From Rhodopseudomonas pentothenatexigens (GTDB taxonomy: Bacteria > Pseudomonadota > Alphaproteobacteria > Rhizobiales > Xanthobacteraceae), in assembly GCF_900218015.1 (NCBI RefSeq), contig NZ_UFQQ01000024.1, forward strand, positions 1 through 64,000: a stretch of DNA of 64,000 nucleotides. The letters run 5' to 3'. Both the position numbers and the translations under genes were made by a program. Below, in pieces: positions 33,263 to 41,486 of the stretch (within the stretch, counting starts at the first letter, position 1; each line of letters begins with the position of its first letter). The notes under the pieces were generated by a model. The model worked only from the letters and a program-made list of their open reading frames with translations, was not told the origin of the DNA and did no database searches.

Positions 33263-34162
33263 ATGGCCCGTGCTGCTACGCTCCCGGTTCTCAACGGAGA
33301 ATCCGGCCTTGCTCGTTACCTTGCGGAAATCCGCAAGTTTCCGATGCTCGAGCCCGAGCAAGAGTACATGCTCGCCAAGCGCTGGCGCGAACACGGTGAT
33401 CGCGACGCCGCGCATCAACTCGTCACCAGCCACCTTCGTCTCGTCGCCAAGATCGCGATGGGCTACCGCGGCTATGGCCTGCCGATTTCCGAAGTCGTTT
33501 CGGAAGGCAATGTCGGCCTGATGCAGGCGGTGAAGCGGTTCGAGCCCGAGAAGGGCTTCCGCCTCGCCACCTACGCGATGTGGTGGATCAAGGCGTCGAT
33601 TCAAGAGTACATCCTGCGTTCGTGGTCGCTCGTGAAGATGGGCACCACCGCGAACCAGAAGAAGCTGTTCTTCAACCTGCGCAAGGCGAAGAGCAAGATC
33701 TCGGCGCTCGACGAGGGCGATCTGCATCCCGATCAGGTCAAGCTGATCGCCAGCCGGCTCGGCGTCACCGAGCAGGACGTCGTCGACATGAACCGCCGGC
33801 TCGGCGGCGACGCCTCGCTCAACGCGCCGATCCGCGACGACGGCGAGCCGGGCGAATGGCAGGACTGGCTGGTCGATCAGTCGCCGAGCCAGGAAGCGGT
33901 GATGGCCGAGCACGAGGAGCTCGACCAGCGCCGGGCCGCGCTGAACGGCGCGATCCAGGTGCTGAACCCGCGCGAGCGGCGGATCTTCGAGGCGCGCCGC
34001 CTCGCCGACGAGCCGATGACGCTGGAAGACCTCGCGTCCGAATTCGGCGTGTCGCGCGAGCGCGTCCGCCAGATCGAGGTGCGGGCGTTCGAGAAGGTGC
34101 AGAGCGCCGTCAAGGGCACCATCGCCCGCCAGGAGCAGGCGGCGCTGGAAGCCGCGCACTGA
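33263..34162 (+). CDS. rpoH: RNA polymerase sigma-32 factor RpoH
   Basis: A 299-residue heat-shock sigma factor directing transcription of chaperone and protease genes. Region 2 contains HLRLVAKIAMGYRGYGLPIS and FRLATYAMWWIKASIQEYIL. The RpoH box QKKLFFNLRKAKSK near residue 133-146 is diagnostic for sigma-32 against other sigma-70 members. Region 4 ends in EFGVSRERVRQIEVRAFEKV. The ATG at 33263 has GGAGGG seven bases before. Members of this group often carry two or three rpoH paralogues; which one this is cannot be told. A strong terminator follows 66 bases after the stop. Confidence 0.96.
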   Translation: MARAATLPVLNGESGLARYLAEIRKFPMLEPEQEYMLAKRWREHGDRDAAHQLVTSHLRLVAKIAMGYRGYGLPISEVVSEGNVGLMQAVKRFEPEKGFRLATYAMWWIKASIQEYILRSWSLVKMGTTANQKKLFFNLRKAKSKISALDEGDLHPDQVKLIASRLGVTEQDVVDMNRRLGGDASLNAPIRDDGEPGEWQDWLVDQSPSQEAVMAEHEELDQRRAALNGAIQVLNPRERRIFEARRLADEPMTLEDLASEFGVSRERVRQIEVRAFEKVQSAVKGTIARQEQAALEAAH

Positions 34163-34226
34163 GCGCGGCGCGCCGGCTTGGCCGGGCGACGCGGTCTTTC
34201 GCCGACGCCAGGATTTCACCAACGAC

Positions 34227-34258
34227 AAAACCCCGCCGGCTTCGGCGGGGTTTTTGTT
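34227..34258 (+). terminator. rho-independent terminator of rpoH
   Basis: AAACCCCGCCGGCTTCGGCGGGGTTTTTG is a perfect GC stem (CCCCGCC/GGCGGGG) with a short loop followed by a T run, 66 bases after the rpoH stop. The A run before it would let it also work for the opposite strand, where the small unknown gene ends. Confidence 0.9.
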
Positions 34259-34297
34259 TGCGATGTGGTGCGGCGGGCGAGCCGGAAGGCGGGCGGC

Positions 34298-34660
34298 TCA
34301 GCTGCGCTTGGCGGTACCGGTGAGGAGGCTGACCTGACTGGTGACCGGATCGGTGACCGCGGTGCGGATCGAAGCGCTGCCGTTGCTGCCGAGGGTGAAC
34401 TTGGTGTCGCCGATCCGGAACGAATTGTCCTTGATCAGCACGCTCTGGTACTTGATCGTGCCTTCGCTCTGATACTTCACCTGGGCGCGGAAGCCGTCGA
34501 CGTTCGACACCGTGATGGCGAACTTCTTGGTGTTCGAATAGGTGCCGCTCCAGGTGCCCTGATAGGCTTCCGGATCGACGTTCTTGTACGGCGTTCGCGA
34601 CGGATTGAGCAGCGCCGCCTGGCTGTAGCCGGCGGCGATCGCGCTGAGAATGTCGCCCAT
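34298..34660 (-). CDS. conserved-looking hypothetical protein
   Basis: A 120-residue protein from ATG 34660 with GGAGGG upstream; ATG 34672 is another option. The N-terminus MGDILSAIAAGYSQAALLN is amphipathic but lacks a signal-peptide cleavage pattern. The rest is strand-rich and polar: GTWSGTYSNTKKFAITVSNV, then TIKYQSVLIKDNSFRIGDTK and LGSNGSASIRTAVTDP. This pattern of repeated beta-hairpins resembles a small beta-barrel or lipocalin-like sheet. I do not recognise a family. It is transcribed toward the rpoH terminator, which probably ends its message too. Confidence 0.65.
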   Translation of the reverse strand: MGDILSAIAAGYSQAALLNPSRTPYKNVDPEAYQGTWSGTYSNTKKFAITVSNVDGFRAQVKYQSEGTIKYQSVLIKDNSFRIGDTKFTLGSNGSASIRTAVTDPVTSQVSLLTGTAKRS

Positions 34661-34810
34661 CGTGCCCTCCATGCCATCGGGATTTCGACGGCTGCCACTC
34701 CACACCGTTCGGGTTAATGCGGCGTTAAGGATTGCGCGGTCGCCGTTGCACCCGGAGCATCAGCGCCGGGGCACGCGGCACGCCGGGCCGCAGCGCCACG
34801 GAGGCCGGCG

Positions 34811-35707
34811 TCAGCCGACCGCGGCTTCGGCGCCGGCACGCGGCCGGACCGGCAGCAGCAGATAGTGCACGCCGTTGTGCTGCGCCTTCGGGAACCGGCC
34901 GGCCCGGATGTTGACCTGGATCGACGGCAGCAGCAGCGTCGGCGCCTTCAGGGTGGCGTCGCGCTCGGTGCGCATCGCCACGAATTCGTCCTCGGTCACG
35001 CCGCCGCGCAGATGCACATTGCCGTCGCGCTCGGCCTGCACCGTGGTCTCCCAGGCGTAAGTGTCGCGGCCGGGCGCCTTGTAGTCGTGGCACATGAACA
35101 GCCGGGTCGGCGGCGGCAGCGCCAGCAGTTTCTGAATCGAGCGATACAGCTGGTGGGCGTCGCCGCCCGGGAAGTCGGCGCGGGCGGTGCCATAGTCCGG
35201 CATGAACAGCGTATCGCCGACGAACACCGCATCGGCGATCTTGTAGGCGATGTCGGCCGGCGTGTGCCCGGGCGTGTGCATCACCTCGACCGTCAGGCCG
35301 CCGATCGTGAACCGCTCGCCGTCCTTGAACAGGTGGTCGAAATCGCTGCCGTCGGTGGCGAGATCGTCGGCGTTGAACAGCGGACGGAAGATCTTCTGCA
35401 CGTCCTTGATGTGCTCGCCGATGCCGATCCGTGCCCCGGTCTTGCCCTTGATATACGGCGCCCCGGACAGATGATCGGCATGTGCATGAGTCTCCAGCAC
35501 CCAATCGATCGTCAACCCGCCGTCGCGCGCCGCGGCCAGGATGGTCTCGACCGAGCCGACGTCGACCGACCCATCGCGATGGTCGTAGTCGAGCACCGGA
35601 TCGATGACCGCGGCACGGCCACTCGCCGGATCAGAAACCAGATAGCTGACGGTGTTCGTGGTCTCGTCGAAGAACGCCCGGATCGACGGCTGGATTGCAC
35701 CTGTCAT
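34811..35707 (-). CDS. MBL-fold hydrolase, persulfide dioxygenase-like (Blh type)
   Basis: A 298-residue metallo-beta-lactamase-fold enzyme from ATG 35707. The metal motif THAHADHLSGA (HxHxDH) is near residue 75-85, with HTPGHTPADIAY near 147-158, GDTLF and FMCHDYKAP near 227. The fold variant with FFDETTNTVSYLV at the start is that of ETHE1/Blh sulfur dioxygenases, which oxidise glutathione persulfide to sulfite. Here it is divergent from a TauE/SafE exporter able to remove sulfite-type anions, which supports a sulfide-detoxification role. In other bacteria such genes are controlled by the ArsR-type repressor BigR, and no bigR is adjacent. The assignment of exact substrate is inferred. Confidence 0.85.
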   Translation of the reverse strand: MTGAIQPSIRAFFDETTNTVSYLVSDPASGRAAVIDPVLDYDHRDGSVDVGSVETILAAARDGGLTIDWVLETHAHADHLSGAPYIKGKTGARIGIGEHIKDVQKIFRPLFNADDLATDGSDFDHLFKDGERFTIGGLTVEVMHTPGHTPADIAYKIADAVFVGDTLFMPDYGTARADFPGGDAHQLYRSIQKLLALPPPTRLFMCHDYKAPGRDTYAWETTVQAERDGNVHLRGGVTEDEFVAMRTERDATLKAPTLLLPSIQVNIRAGRFPKAQHNGVHYLLLPVRPRAGAEAAVG

Positions 35708-35847
35708 GATCACAGTCCTGTCGTTGGGAGAATGAGCATTGCGCGCAGGTGAGATTTATTAGCATATTCGCATTCTTCAAGATCAGATCTGGAGAATTCC
35801 ATGCTCCGCACGGCAAGTTCGACGGTTTCGGCGCAGGAGCCTGCGCG

Positions 35848-36651
35848 GTGACGGGACTGCTGACGTCCGGCGATCTCGTCACCGTCGGCTCCGGCGCCCT
35901 GGTCGGGTTCATCCTGGCGCTGATCGGCGGCGGCGGTTCGGTGCTGGCGGTTCCGCTGCTGGTCTACGTCGTCGGGGTACGCTCGCCGCACATGGCGATC
36001 GGCACCTCGTCGATCGCGGTGGCGATCAGTGCGCTCGCCAACATGCTGTCGCATTGGGCCGCCGGCAATGTGCGCTGGGCCTGCGCGGTGGTGTTCTCGG
36101 CATCGGGAATCGGCGGCGCATTCGCCGGCGCCACCATCGCCAAACAGATCGACGGCCAGAAGCTGCTGATCCTGTTCGGGCTGCTGATGATCGTGATCGG
36201 CGCGCTGATGTCGCGCAGGCGGAGCGGCGGCGGCGATCCGATGGTGAGGCTGACGCGGGACACCGCCAGGACGATGCTGCCGCGGCTGATCGGGATCGGC
36301 TTCGGCGTCGGACTGCTCGCCGGCTTCTTCGGCATCGGCGGCGGCTTCCTGATCGTGCCGGGCCTGATCCTCGCCACCGGGATGCCGCTGACCTCGGCGA
36401 TCGGCACCTCGCTGGTCGCCGTGGTGGCGTTCGGCGCCTCGACCGCGACCAGCTACGCACTGTCCGGACTGATCGACTGGCGGCTCGCCGGCGCCTTCAT
36501 CGGCGGCGGCCTCCTCGGCGGCCTGGTCGGCATCGGCACCGGCAAACTGATCGGCGGCCACGACAAAGTGCTGCGCAGCGTGTTCTCCGCGGTGGTGATC
36601 GCAGTCGGACTCTACGTCTGCTATCGCGGCGCGATGTACTTCCTGGGATAG
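35848..36651 (+). CDS. TauE/SafE-family sulfite or organosulfur-anion exporter
   Basis: A ~267-residue inner-membrane protein of the COG0730 TSUP family, with about eight hydrophobic helices. The two-fold family repeat is visible: ALVGFILALIGGGGSVLAVP in the first half and GLLAGFFGIGGGFLIVPGLI in the second, both with the glycine-rich turn. I favour GTG 35848 (AGGAG ten bases before); an ATG at 35749 would add 33 residues lacking membrane character. Members move sulfite, sulfoacetate or thiosulfate. Divergence from the MBL sulfur-dioxygenase-like gene suggests it clears sulfite produced from persulfide. The shared spacer holds an AT-rich patch (about 35755-35778) that could bind an ArsR-type repressor. 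Confidence 0.85.
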   Translation: MTGLLTSGDLVTVGSGALVGFILALIGGGGSVLAVPLLVYVVGVRSPHMAIGTSSIAVAISALANMLSHWAAGNVRWACAVVFSASGIGGAFAGATIAKQIDGQKLLILFGLLMIVIGALMSRRRSGGGDPMVRLTRDTARTMLPRLIGIGFGVGLLAGFFGIGGGFLIVPGLILATGMPLTSAIGTSLVAVVAFGASTATSYALSGLIDWRLAGAFIGGGLLGGLVGIGTGKLIGGHDKVLRSVFSAVVIAVGLYVCYRGAMYFLG

Positions 36652-36764
36652 CGTACGAGAGACGGCACCTTTCAAACGCACCGCGTCCTCGTTCCGAGAG
36701 GCTGACCGAGAATGCGGGCAACAAAATTGGGGTCTTTTGTAAGTCCTTCAATTGACGATGAGTT

Positions 36765-36854
36765 CGTCATGGCCGGGCTTGTCCCGGCCATCCACGTCTT
36801 TCTTGCGGCGTTCGCTGTAAGACGTGGATGCCCGGCACAAGGCCGGGCATGACG
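36765..36854. repeat. family B palindromic repeat (second copy)
   Basis: CGTCATGGCCGGGCTTGTCC and GGCACAAGGCCGGGCATGACG are inverted ends, with ATCCACGTCTT and AAGACGTGGAT as inner arms. It is the same family as 31494-31578. It lies between the TauE gene and the convergent beta-lactamase gene. Confidence 0.87.
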
Positions 36855-36928
36855 GGTTGAAACGAAAACGCTCGATTTTTCAGTGGCAGCATATCGGGCC
36901 AGGCATTGAGGAGGCCGGCAACGCTGCT

Positions 36929-37813
36929 CTATCTGCCGAACGCCCGCACGACTTCGGCGCCCACCGCAGCGATGATCTTGTTCTGCTGATCGCGCGCCAC
37001 CGTCGCGCCGGTGAGATACACGGTCACGATCAGCGGTGGACGCTGCGGCGGCCACAGCACGGCGACGTCGTTGGCGGTGGCGTGGTCACCGGTGCCGGTC
37101 TTGTCGCCGACGGCCCAGCCCGCTGGCACACCGGCGCGCAGGCGGGTACCGCCGGTGGTGTTGGCCTTCAGCCAGGCGATCAGTTGCGCACGCGACGTCG
37201 CCGACAGTGCGTCGCCCAGCGTGAGCGCGCGCAGGTCCTGCGCCATCGCGCGCGGCGAGGTGGTGTCGCGCGGATCGCCGGGCAGCGCTTCGTTGAGTTC
37301 GGTTTCGATGCGGTCGAGCCGCGTGGTCTCGTCGCCGAGTGATCGCGCGAACGCGGTGAGCCCGACCGGCCCGCCGAAGCTCGCCAGCAACAGATTGCCG
37401 GCGGTGTTGTCGCTCAGCGTGATCGCCGCCTCGCACAGTTCGGCGATCGTCATGCCGTCTTCGACGTGCTTCTCGGTCGCCGGTGAGTAAGTGACGAGGT
37501 CCGACGCGGCATAGCGCACCCGGCGATCGAGGCTTTCCTGCCCGCGGTCGACGCGCGCCAGCACCAGCCCGGCGGCGAGCGCCTTGAAGGTGCTGCACAT
37601 CGGAAACCGCTCGTCGAGACGATGGCCGGTCATACGACCGTTCGCAGTGTCGAGCACGCCGACGCCGAGCCGGCCGCCGCTGCCGGCTTCCAGGTCAGCG
37701 AGCTTTGCGGCGAATTGTTCGTCGGTGGCGTGGGCGCTGTGCGGCCTGCCGAGCAGGCCAGCACCGAGCGCGCCGGCGACCGCGGCGATCATCCGGCGTC
37801 GATCGATCATCAT
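36929..37813 (-). CDS. class A beta-lactamase
   Basis: A 294-residue serine beta-lactamase. All four class A elements are present: S-x-x-K in PMCSTFKALAAG near residue 74-77, SDN in TLSDNTAGN near 134-136, the omega-loop glutamate in RIETELNEALPGDPRDTTS near 172, and KTG in VGDKTGTGDHATAND near 238-240. The N-terminus MMIDRRRMIAAVAGALGAG contains a twin-arginine motif, so Tat export is plausible. It hydrolyses penicillins and perhaps cephalosporins; the spectrum cannot be read from sequence. It starts at ATG 37813, close to the pckA terminator, and lacks a neighbouring ampR. It looks like a resident chromosomal gene, with no mobile element alongside. Confidence 0.93.
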   Translation of the reverse strand: MMIDRRRMIAAVAGALGAGLLGRPHSAHATDEQFAAKLADLEAGSGGRLGVGVLDTANGRMTGHRLDERFPMCSTFKALAAGLVLARVDRGQESLDRRVRYAASDLVTYSPATEKHVEDGMTIAELCEAAITLSDNTAGNLLLASFGGPVGLTAFARSLGDETTRLDRIETELNEALPGDPRDTTSPRAMAQDLRALTLGDALSATSRAQLIAWLKANTTGGTRLRAGVPAGWAVGDKTGTGDHATANDVAVLWPPQRPPLIVTVYLTGATVARDQQNKIIAAVGAEVVRAFGR

Positions 37814-37845
37814 GCGTCTTTCCTGTGTGGTGGACGCATCCGAGC

Positions 37846-37875
37846 AAACGAAAAGGGCGACCTCGCGGCCGCCCT
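37846..37875 (-). terminator. rho-independent terminator of pckA
   Basis: On the minus strand AGGGCGGCC, loop GCGA, GGTCGCCCT forms a 9-bp stem with a tetraloop, followed by TTTTCGTTT. It lies 31 bases after the pckA stop and just before the beta-lactamase start, so it insulates the two genes. Confidence 0.85.
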
Positions 37876-37905
37876 CACGCAATTCAGAAGTAACGAGCCG
37901 GCTGC

Positions 37906-39519
37906 TTATTCGGCGGCCATCTTGACGTCCGGCGCGGCGGCGCGGACTTCGGCGTCGACCTGCGCTTCGAACTTGGCGAAGTTCTTCTGGAACATGCCGA
38001 CCAGCTTGCGCGCGGTGGTGTCGAACGCCGCCTTGTCGGCCCAGGTCTTCACCGGGTCGAGGATTTCGCTCGGCACGCCCGGCAGCGCGGTCGGCACCGC
38101 GAAGCCGAAATACGGATCGGTGCGGAACTCGACGTTGCGCAAGGAGCCGTCGAGCGCTGCGGTCAGCAGCGCGCGAGTCACCTTGATCGGCATGCGGTGG
38201 CCGGTGCCGTAGATGCCGCCGGTCCAGCCGGTGTTGACCAGCCAGCAGTCGACATTGTGCTTGGCGATCAGCTCGCGCAGCATGTTGCCGTACACCGACG
38301 GATCGCGCGGCAGGAACGGCGAGCCGAAGCAGGTCGAGAATTCCGGGGTCGGCTCGGTGACGCCGCGCTCGGTGCCGGCCACCTTGGCGGTGTAGCCCGA
38401 CAGGAAGTGATACATCGCCTGCGCCGGCGTCAGCTTGGCGATCGGCGGCATCACGCCGAACGCGTCGGCGGCGAGCATCACCACGTTCTTCGGCTGGCCG
38501 GCACGGCCGGTCAGCGACGCATTCGGGATCGACTCGAGCGGATAGGCCGAGCGGGTGTTCTCGGTCTTGGAGCCGTCGTCGAAGTCCGGCTTGCGATCGA
38601 CTTCGCCGAGCACGACGTTCTCGAGCACCGCGCCGAAGCGGGTCGAGGCGGCGTAGATTTCCGGCTCGTTCTCGGCCGACAGCTTGATGCACTTGGCGTA
38701 GCAGCCGCCTTCGAAGTTGAAGACGCCGTCCTTGCCCCAGCCGTGCTCGTCGTCACCGATCAGGGTGCGGTTCGGATCGGCCGACAGCGTGGTCTTGCCG
38801 GTGCCCGACAGGCCGAAGAAGATCGCGGTGTCGCCGTTCGGGCCGACATTGGCCGAGCAGTGCATCGGCAGCACGCCCTTCTCGGGCAGGTAGTAGTTCA
38901 GCGTGGTGAACACGCTCTTCTTCATCTCGCCGGCGTATTGGGTGCCGCCGATCAGCACGATCTTACGGGCGAAGTCGATCGCGACGACGTTTTCGGAGCG
39001 GCAGCCGTGGCGCTTGGGATCGGCGCGGAAGCTCGGCAAATCGATCAGCGTCAGCTCGGGAACGAAGTTCTCCAGCTCGGCGCGCTCGGGACGGCGCAGC
39101 AGCGTGCGGATGAACAGCGAATGCCAGGCGAGCTCGGTGTAAACGCGGGTCTTGATGCGGAAGGTCGGATCGGCGCCGCCGTACAGGTCCTGCGCGAACA
39201 GGGTCATGCCTTCGGCGTGCTTGAGAAAGTCCTGGTACAGAGTCTCGAACTGCTCGGCAGTGATCGACTGATTACCACCCCACCACATGGTGTCTTCGGT
39301 GGTGGCGTCGCGGACCGTGAACTTGTCCTTCGGGCTGCGGCCGGTGAACACGCCGGTGTCCGCGACCAGCGCGCCGTCCGACGACAACACCGCTTCGCCG
39401 TTCTTCAGCGCGTGCTCGTAGAGCTGGGGCGCGCCGAAGTTCCAGTACACGCCTGTGAGATTTTTGAGGCCAAATTTGTCGGCGCCGTAAGCACCGTTAT
39501 GCACGCCCGTCTCTTGCAC
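37906..39519 (-). CDS. pckA: phosphoenolpyruvate carboxykinase (ATP)
   Basis: A 537-residue cytosolic enzyme converting oxaloacetate and ATP to PEP, CO2 and ADP, the entry step of gluconeogenesis. The start is GTG 39519 ([15 protein letters not shown] follows) with AGGAGG eight bases before; upstream in-frame ATGs add a tail not typical of the family. The P-loop [16 protein letters not shown] and metal site GDDEHGW are near residue 230-258. [15 protein letters not shown] and [18 protein letters not shown] complete the active site. It lies near the chvI-chvG-hprK-EIIA-HPr block, and in alphaproteobacteria pckA is a known target of ChvI-type control; that link is inferred here. Confidence 0.97.
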   Translation of the reverse strand: MQETGVHNGAYGADKFGLKNLTGVYWNFGAPQLYEHALKNGEAVLSSDGALVADTGVFTGRSPKDKFTVRDATTEDTMWWGGNQSITAEQFETLYQDFLKHAEGMTLFAQDLYGGADPTFRIKTRVYTELAWHSLFIRTLLRRPERAELENFVPELTLIDLPSFRADPKRHGCRSENVVAIDFARKIVLIGGTQYAGEMKKSVFTTLNYYLPEKGVLPMHCSANVGPNGDTAIFFGLSGTGKTTLSADPNRTLIGDDEHGWGKDGVFNFEGGCYAKCIKLSAENEPEIYAASTRFGAVLENVVLGEVDRKPDFDDGSKTENTRSAYPLESIPNASLTGRAGQPKNVVMLAADAFGVMPPIAKLTPAQAMYHFLSGYTAKVAGTERGVTEPTPEFSTCFGSPFLPRDPSVYGNMLRELIAKHNVDCWLVNTGWTGGIYGTGHRMPIKVTRALLTAALDGSLRNVEFRTDPYFGFAVPTALPGVPSEILDPVKTWADKAAFDTTARKLVGMFQKNFAKFEAQVDAEVRAAAPDVKMAAE

Positions 39520-39711
39520 GAATAGATCCTCCTGAGGAATCCGCGTTGTCTCGATCGCGCGATTGCCGCCAACGCGCATCACCGGCCACGGTAGAACGTC
39601 AGTATATACCTGCCGGGTCCGGTGGGGCGACTGAATAGTGGCGAACGAGGGCTTTGCCAACCCGGCGGGCATTATTTCGTTTACCGCGCAGCGACATTGC
39701 GCTGGCTCAAG

Positions 39712-40446
39712 TCATTCCGTTTTGCGGGCTATGTCAGCCATGCGTTTCAGCATGTCCCGCAATGCAACAGGAGTTTCGACCCGGGACGTAAAATCGAGCC
39801 GCAGCGTCGCGCGGTCGCATTGCAGATCCAGTCCTTCCGGGTCGATGCCGATGCAACGCCAGTCGGCTTCGGCTGCGCCGAGTAACTGAGTGGCGTACAA
39901 CTTCATCGTATCCGAATGGTCCGCATTGATGTGTTCGACCGCCGAAGCCTCGACCTCGAGCAGAGCCCCGGCACCGGTGAGATCGGTCAAGTAACGGTCG
40001 GGCGAAAGGTCCAGGATCCGGCCGAACCCGGCCACCAGATGCAACCCCGATGTCTCGATCTTGAACAGCGAGAAATCGGCGAAGTCGATGTAGCCCTCCG
40101 CCGCCGGATGCGCCGCAAGATACCGCCGGCGCCACAGCGGCTGTTCGTCAGGGCGCGCCGGCACGGCCCGGCCCAGCAGCATGATGCGCGCGCCCTCGAG
40201 CGGGTCGCCGACGGCCCGCTCGTCCAGCATCAGCGAGACCCGCGGGTCGGCCAGCAGGTTGCGGGTGTGGATCGCCAGCCGCGAGATCAGCAGCAGCGGC
40301 GAGCCGTCGGGATGGCTGGCGAGATTGACCAGTGAGCAATACGGGGCACCGTCGTCTTGCATCAGCGTCGCCAGCGCGCCCTCGCGGCGGCGGCGCAGCA
40401 GCGATTTGGCCAGCTTGGGGGCGCTGAAATCGGGGGTCGGCTGCAT
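39712..40446 (-). CDS. HugZ-like pyridoxamine-oxidase-fold protein (possible heme-binding)
   Basis: A 244-residue protein with an N-terminal split-barrel flavin/heme-binding domain (residues ~10-150: REGALATLMQDDGAPYCSLV, SPLLLISRLAIHTRNLLADP, VSLML) and a C-terminal DUF2470-type domain (~165-240: EHINADHSDTMKLYATQLLG). This pairing is that of HugZ/HutZ heme oxygenase-like proteins that open the heme ring for iron, though many members bind only flavin. The DUF2470 histidines HINADH are the heme-side motif. No heme transport genes are adjacent, so the physiological role is uncertain. It lies between the divergent chvI gene and pckA. Confidence 0.82.
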   Translation of the reverse strand: MQPTPDFSAPKLAKSLLRRRREGALATLMQDDGAPYCSLVNLASHPDGSPLLLISRLAIHTRNLLADPRVSLMLDERAVGDPLEGARIMLLGRAVPARPDEQPLWRRRYLAAHPAAEGYIDFADFSLFKIETSGLHLVAGFGRILDLSPDRYLTDLTGAGALLEVEASAVEHINADHSDTMKLYATQLLGAAEADWRCIGIDPEGLDLQCDRATLRLDFTSRVETPVALRDMLKRMADIARKTE

Positions 40447-40679
40447 CGGAGACCTGTCGATTGGAGTTCAGTTCCTGCCAATGATTGGCAGCTCGGGCCC
40501 TTTGCAGCCCGAAAAGGCGGCATATATCAGGGCCGGCTCGGCCCGATCGCGCGAATTCGGAACCGGCCACATTTCAGCCCAGCTTGCATTGCTGGTTGAC
40601 TGTGCTTTCTGGGCCACCTCACACCGCGGATCGCCGAATCGTTTCGCTGTCTCGCCACGCCGTTTCGGAAAGAAGCTTC

Positions 40680-41381
40680 ATGCCTACAATCGCTTTGGTC
40701 GACGACGACCGCAACATCCTGACCTCGGTGTCGATCGCGCTGGAAGCCGAGGGCTACCGGATCATGACCTATACCGATGGCGCCTCGGCGCTCGACGGCT
40801 TCCGCACCACGCCGCCCGACCTCGCGATCCTGGATATCAAGATGCCGCGGATGGACGGCATGGAGACGCTGCGGCGGCTGCGGCAAAAATCCGATCTGCC
40901 GGTGATCTTCCTGACCTCGAAGGACGAGGAGATCGACGAGCTGTTCGGCCTGAAGATGGGCGCCGACGACTTCATCCGCAAACCGTTCTCGCAGCGTCTG
41001 CTGGTCGAACGCGTCAAGGCGGTGTTGCGGCGTTCGGCGCCGAAAGACCCGGCGGCAGCTCCGAAGGAGAACGATGCCAAGGCGCTCGACCGCGGTCCGC
41101 TGCGGATGGACCCCGAGCGGCATACCTGCACCTGGAAGAACGAACCAGTGACGCTGACCGTCACCGAGTTTTTGATCCTGCAGGCGCTGGCGACCCGGCC
41201 CGGCGTGGTGAAAAGCCGCAACGCGCTGATGGACGCCGCCTATGACGACCAGGTCTATGTCGACGACCGCACCATCGACAGCCACATCAAGCGGCTGCGC
41301 AAGAAGTTCAAGGCGGTCGACGACGAGTTCGAGATGATCGAGACGCTGTACGGCGTCGGCTATCGCTTCAAGGAAATCTGA
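40680..41381 (+). CDS. chvI: two-component response regulator ChvI
   Basis: A 233-residue OmpR-type regulator. The receiver domain (1-120) has the acidic pocket DDD at 8-10, phosphorylatable D52 in [13 protein letters not shown], and K101 in FIRKPF. The winged-helix output domain (~140-233) contains TFL-like [20 protein letters not shown] and [20 protein letters not shown]. Start ATG 40680 follows GAAAGAAGC. The order with the next gene matches chvI-chvG of Agrobacterium, Sinorhizobium and Brucella (bvrR-bvrS), which answers envelope and acid stress and adjusts carbon metabolism. ChvG is encoded 105 bases downstream. Confidence 0.95.
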   Translation: MPTIALVDDDRNILTSVSIALEAEGYRIMTYTDGASALDGFRTTPPDLAILDIKMPRMDGMETLRRLRQKSDLPVIFLTSKDEEIDELFGLKMGADDFIRKPFSQRLLVERVKAVLRRSAPKDPAAAPKENDAKALDRGPLRMDPERHTCTWKNEPVTLTVTEFLILQALATRPGVVKSRNALMDAAYDDQVYVDDRTIDSHIKRLRKKFKAVDDEFEMIETLYGVGYRFKEI

Positions 41382-41486
41382 ACGGGGCACCTTGCCGCCG
41401 GCGCTGCGGCTGACGAGGGCGCCGCAGTGCGCTACACTCCGCGATGCGCGCCGCGCGCGTGTCGGCAACCATCGGGCTGATGGCCA

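Noticed and set aside
35729-35776. AGAATG...CATTCT inverted repeat as a BigR operator
   Set aside because: The half-sites are separated by 36 bases and are only six bases long, too wide for an ArsR-type dimer site. Only the AT-rich patch itself is kept as a possibility.
37814-38692. Upstream extension of the beta-lactamase frame giving a 587-residue fusion
   Set aside because: The added part is pckA read in another frame. The Tat-type signal at 37813 and the terminator at 37846-37875 mark the true gene start.
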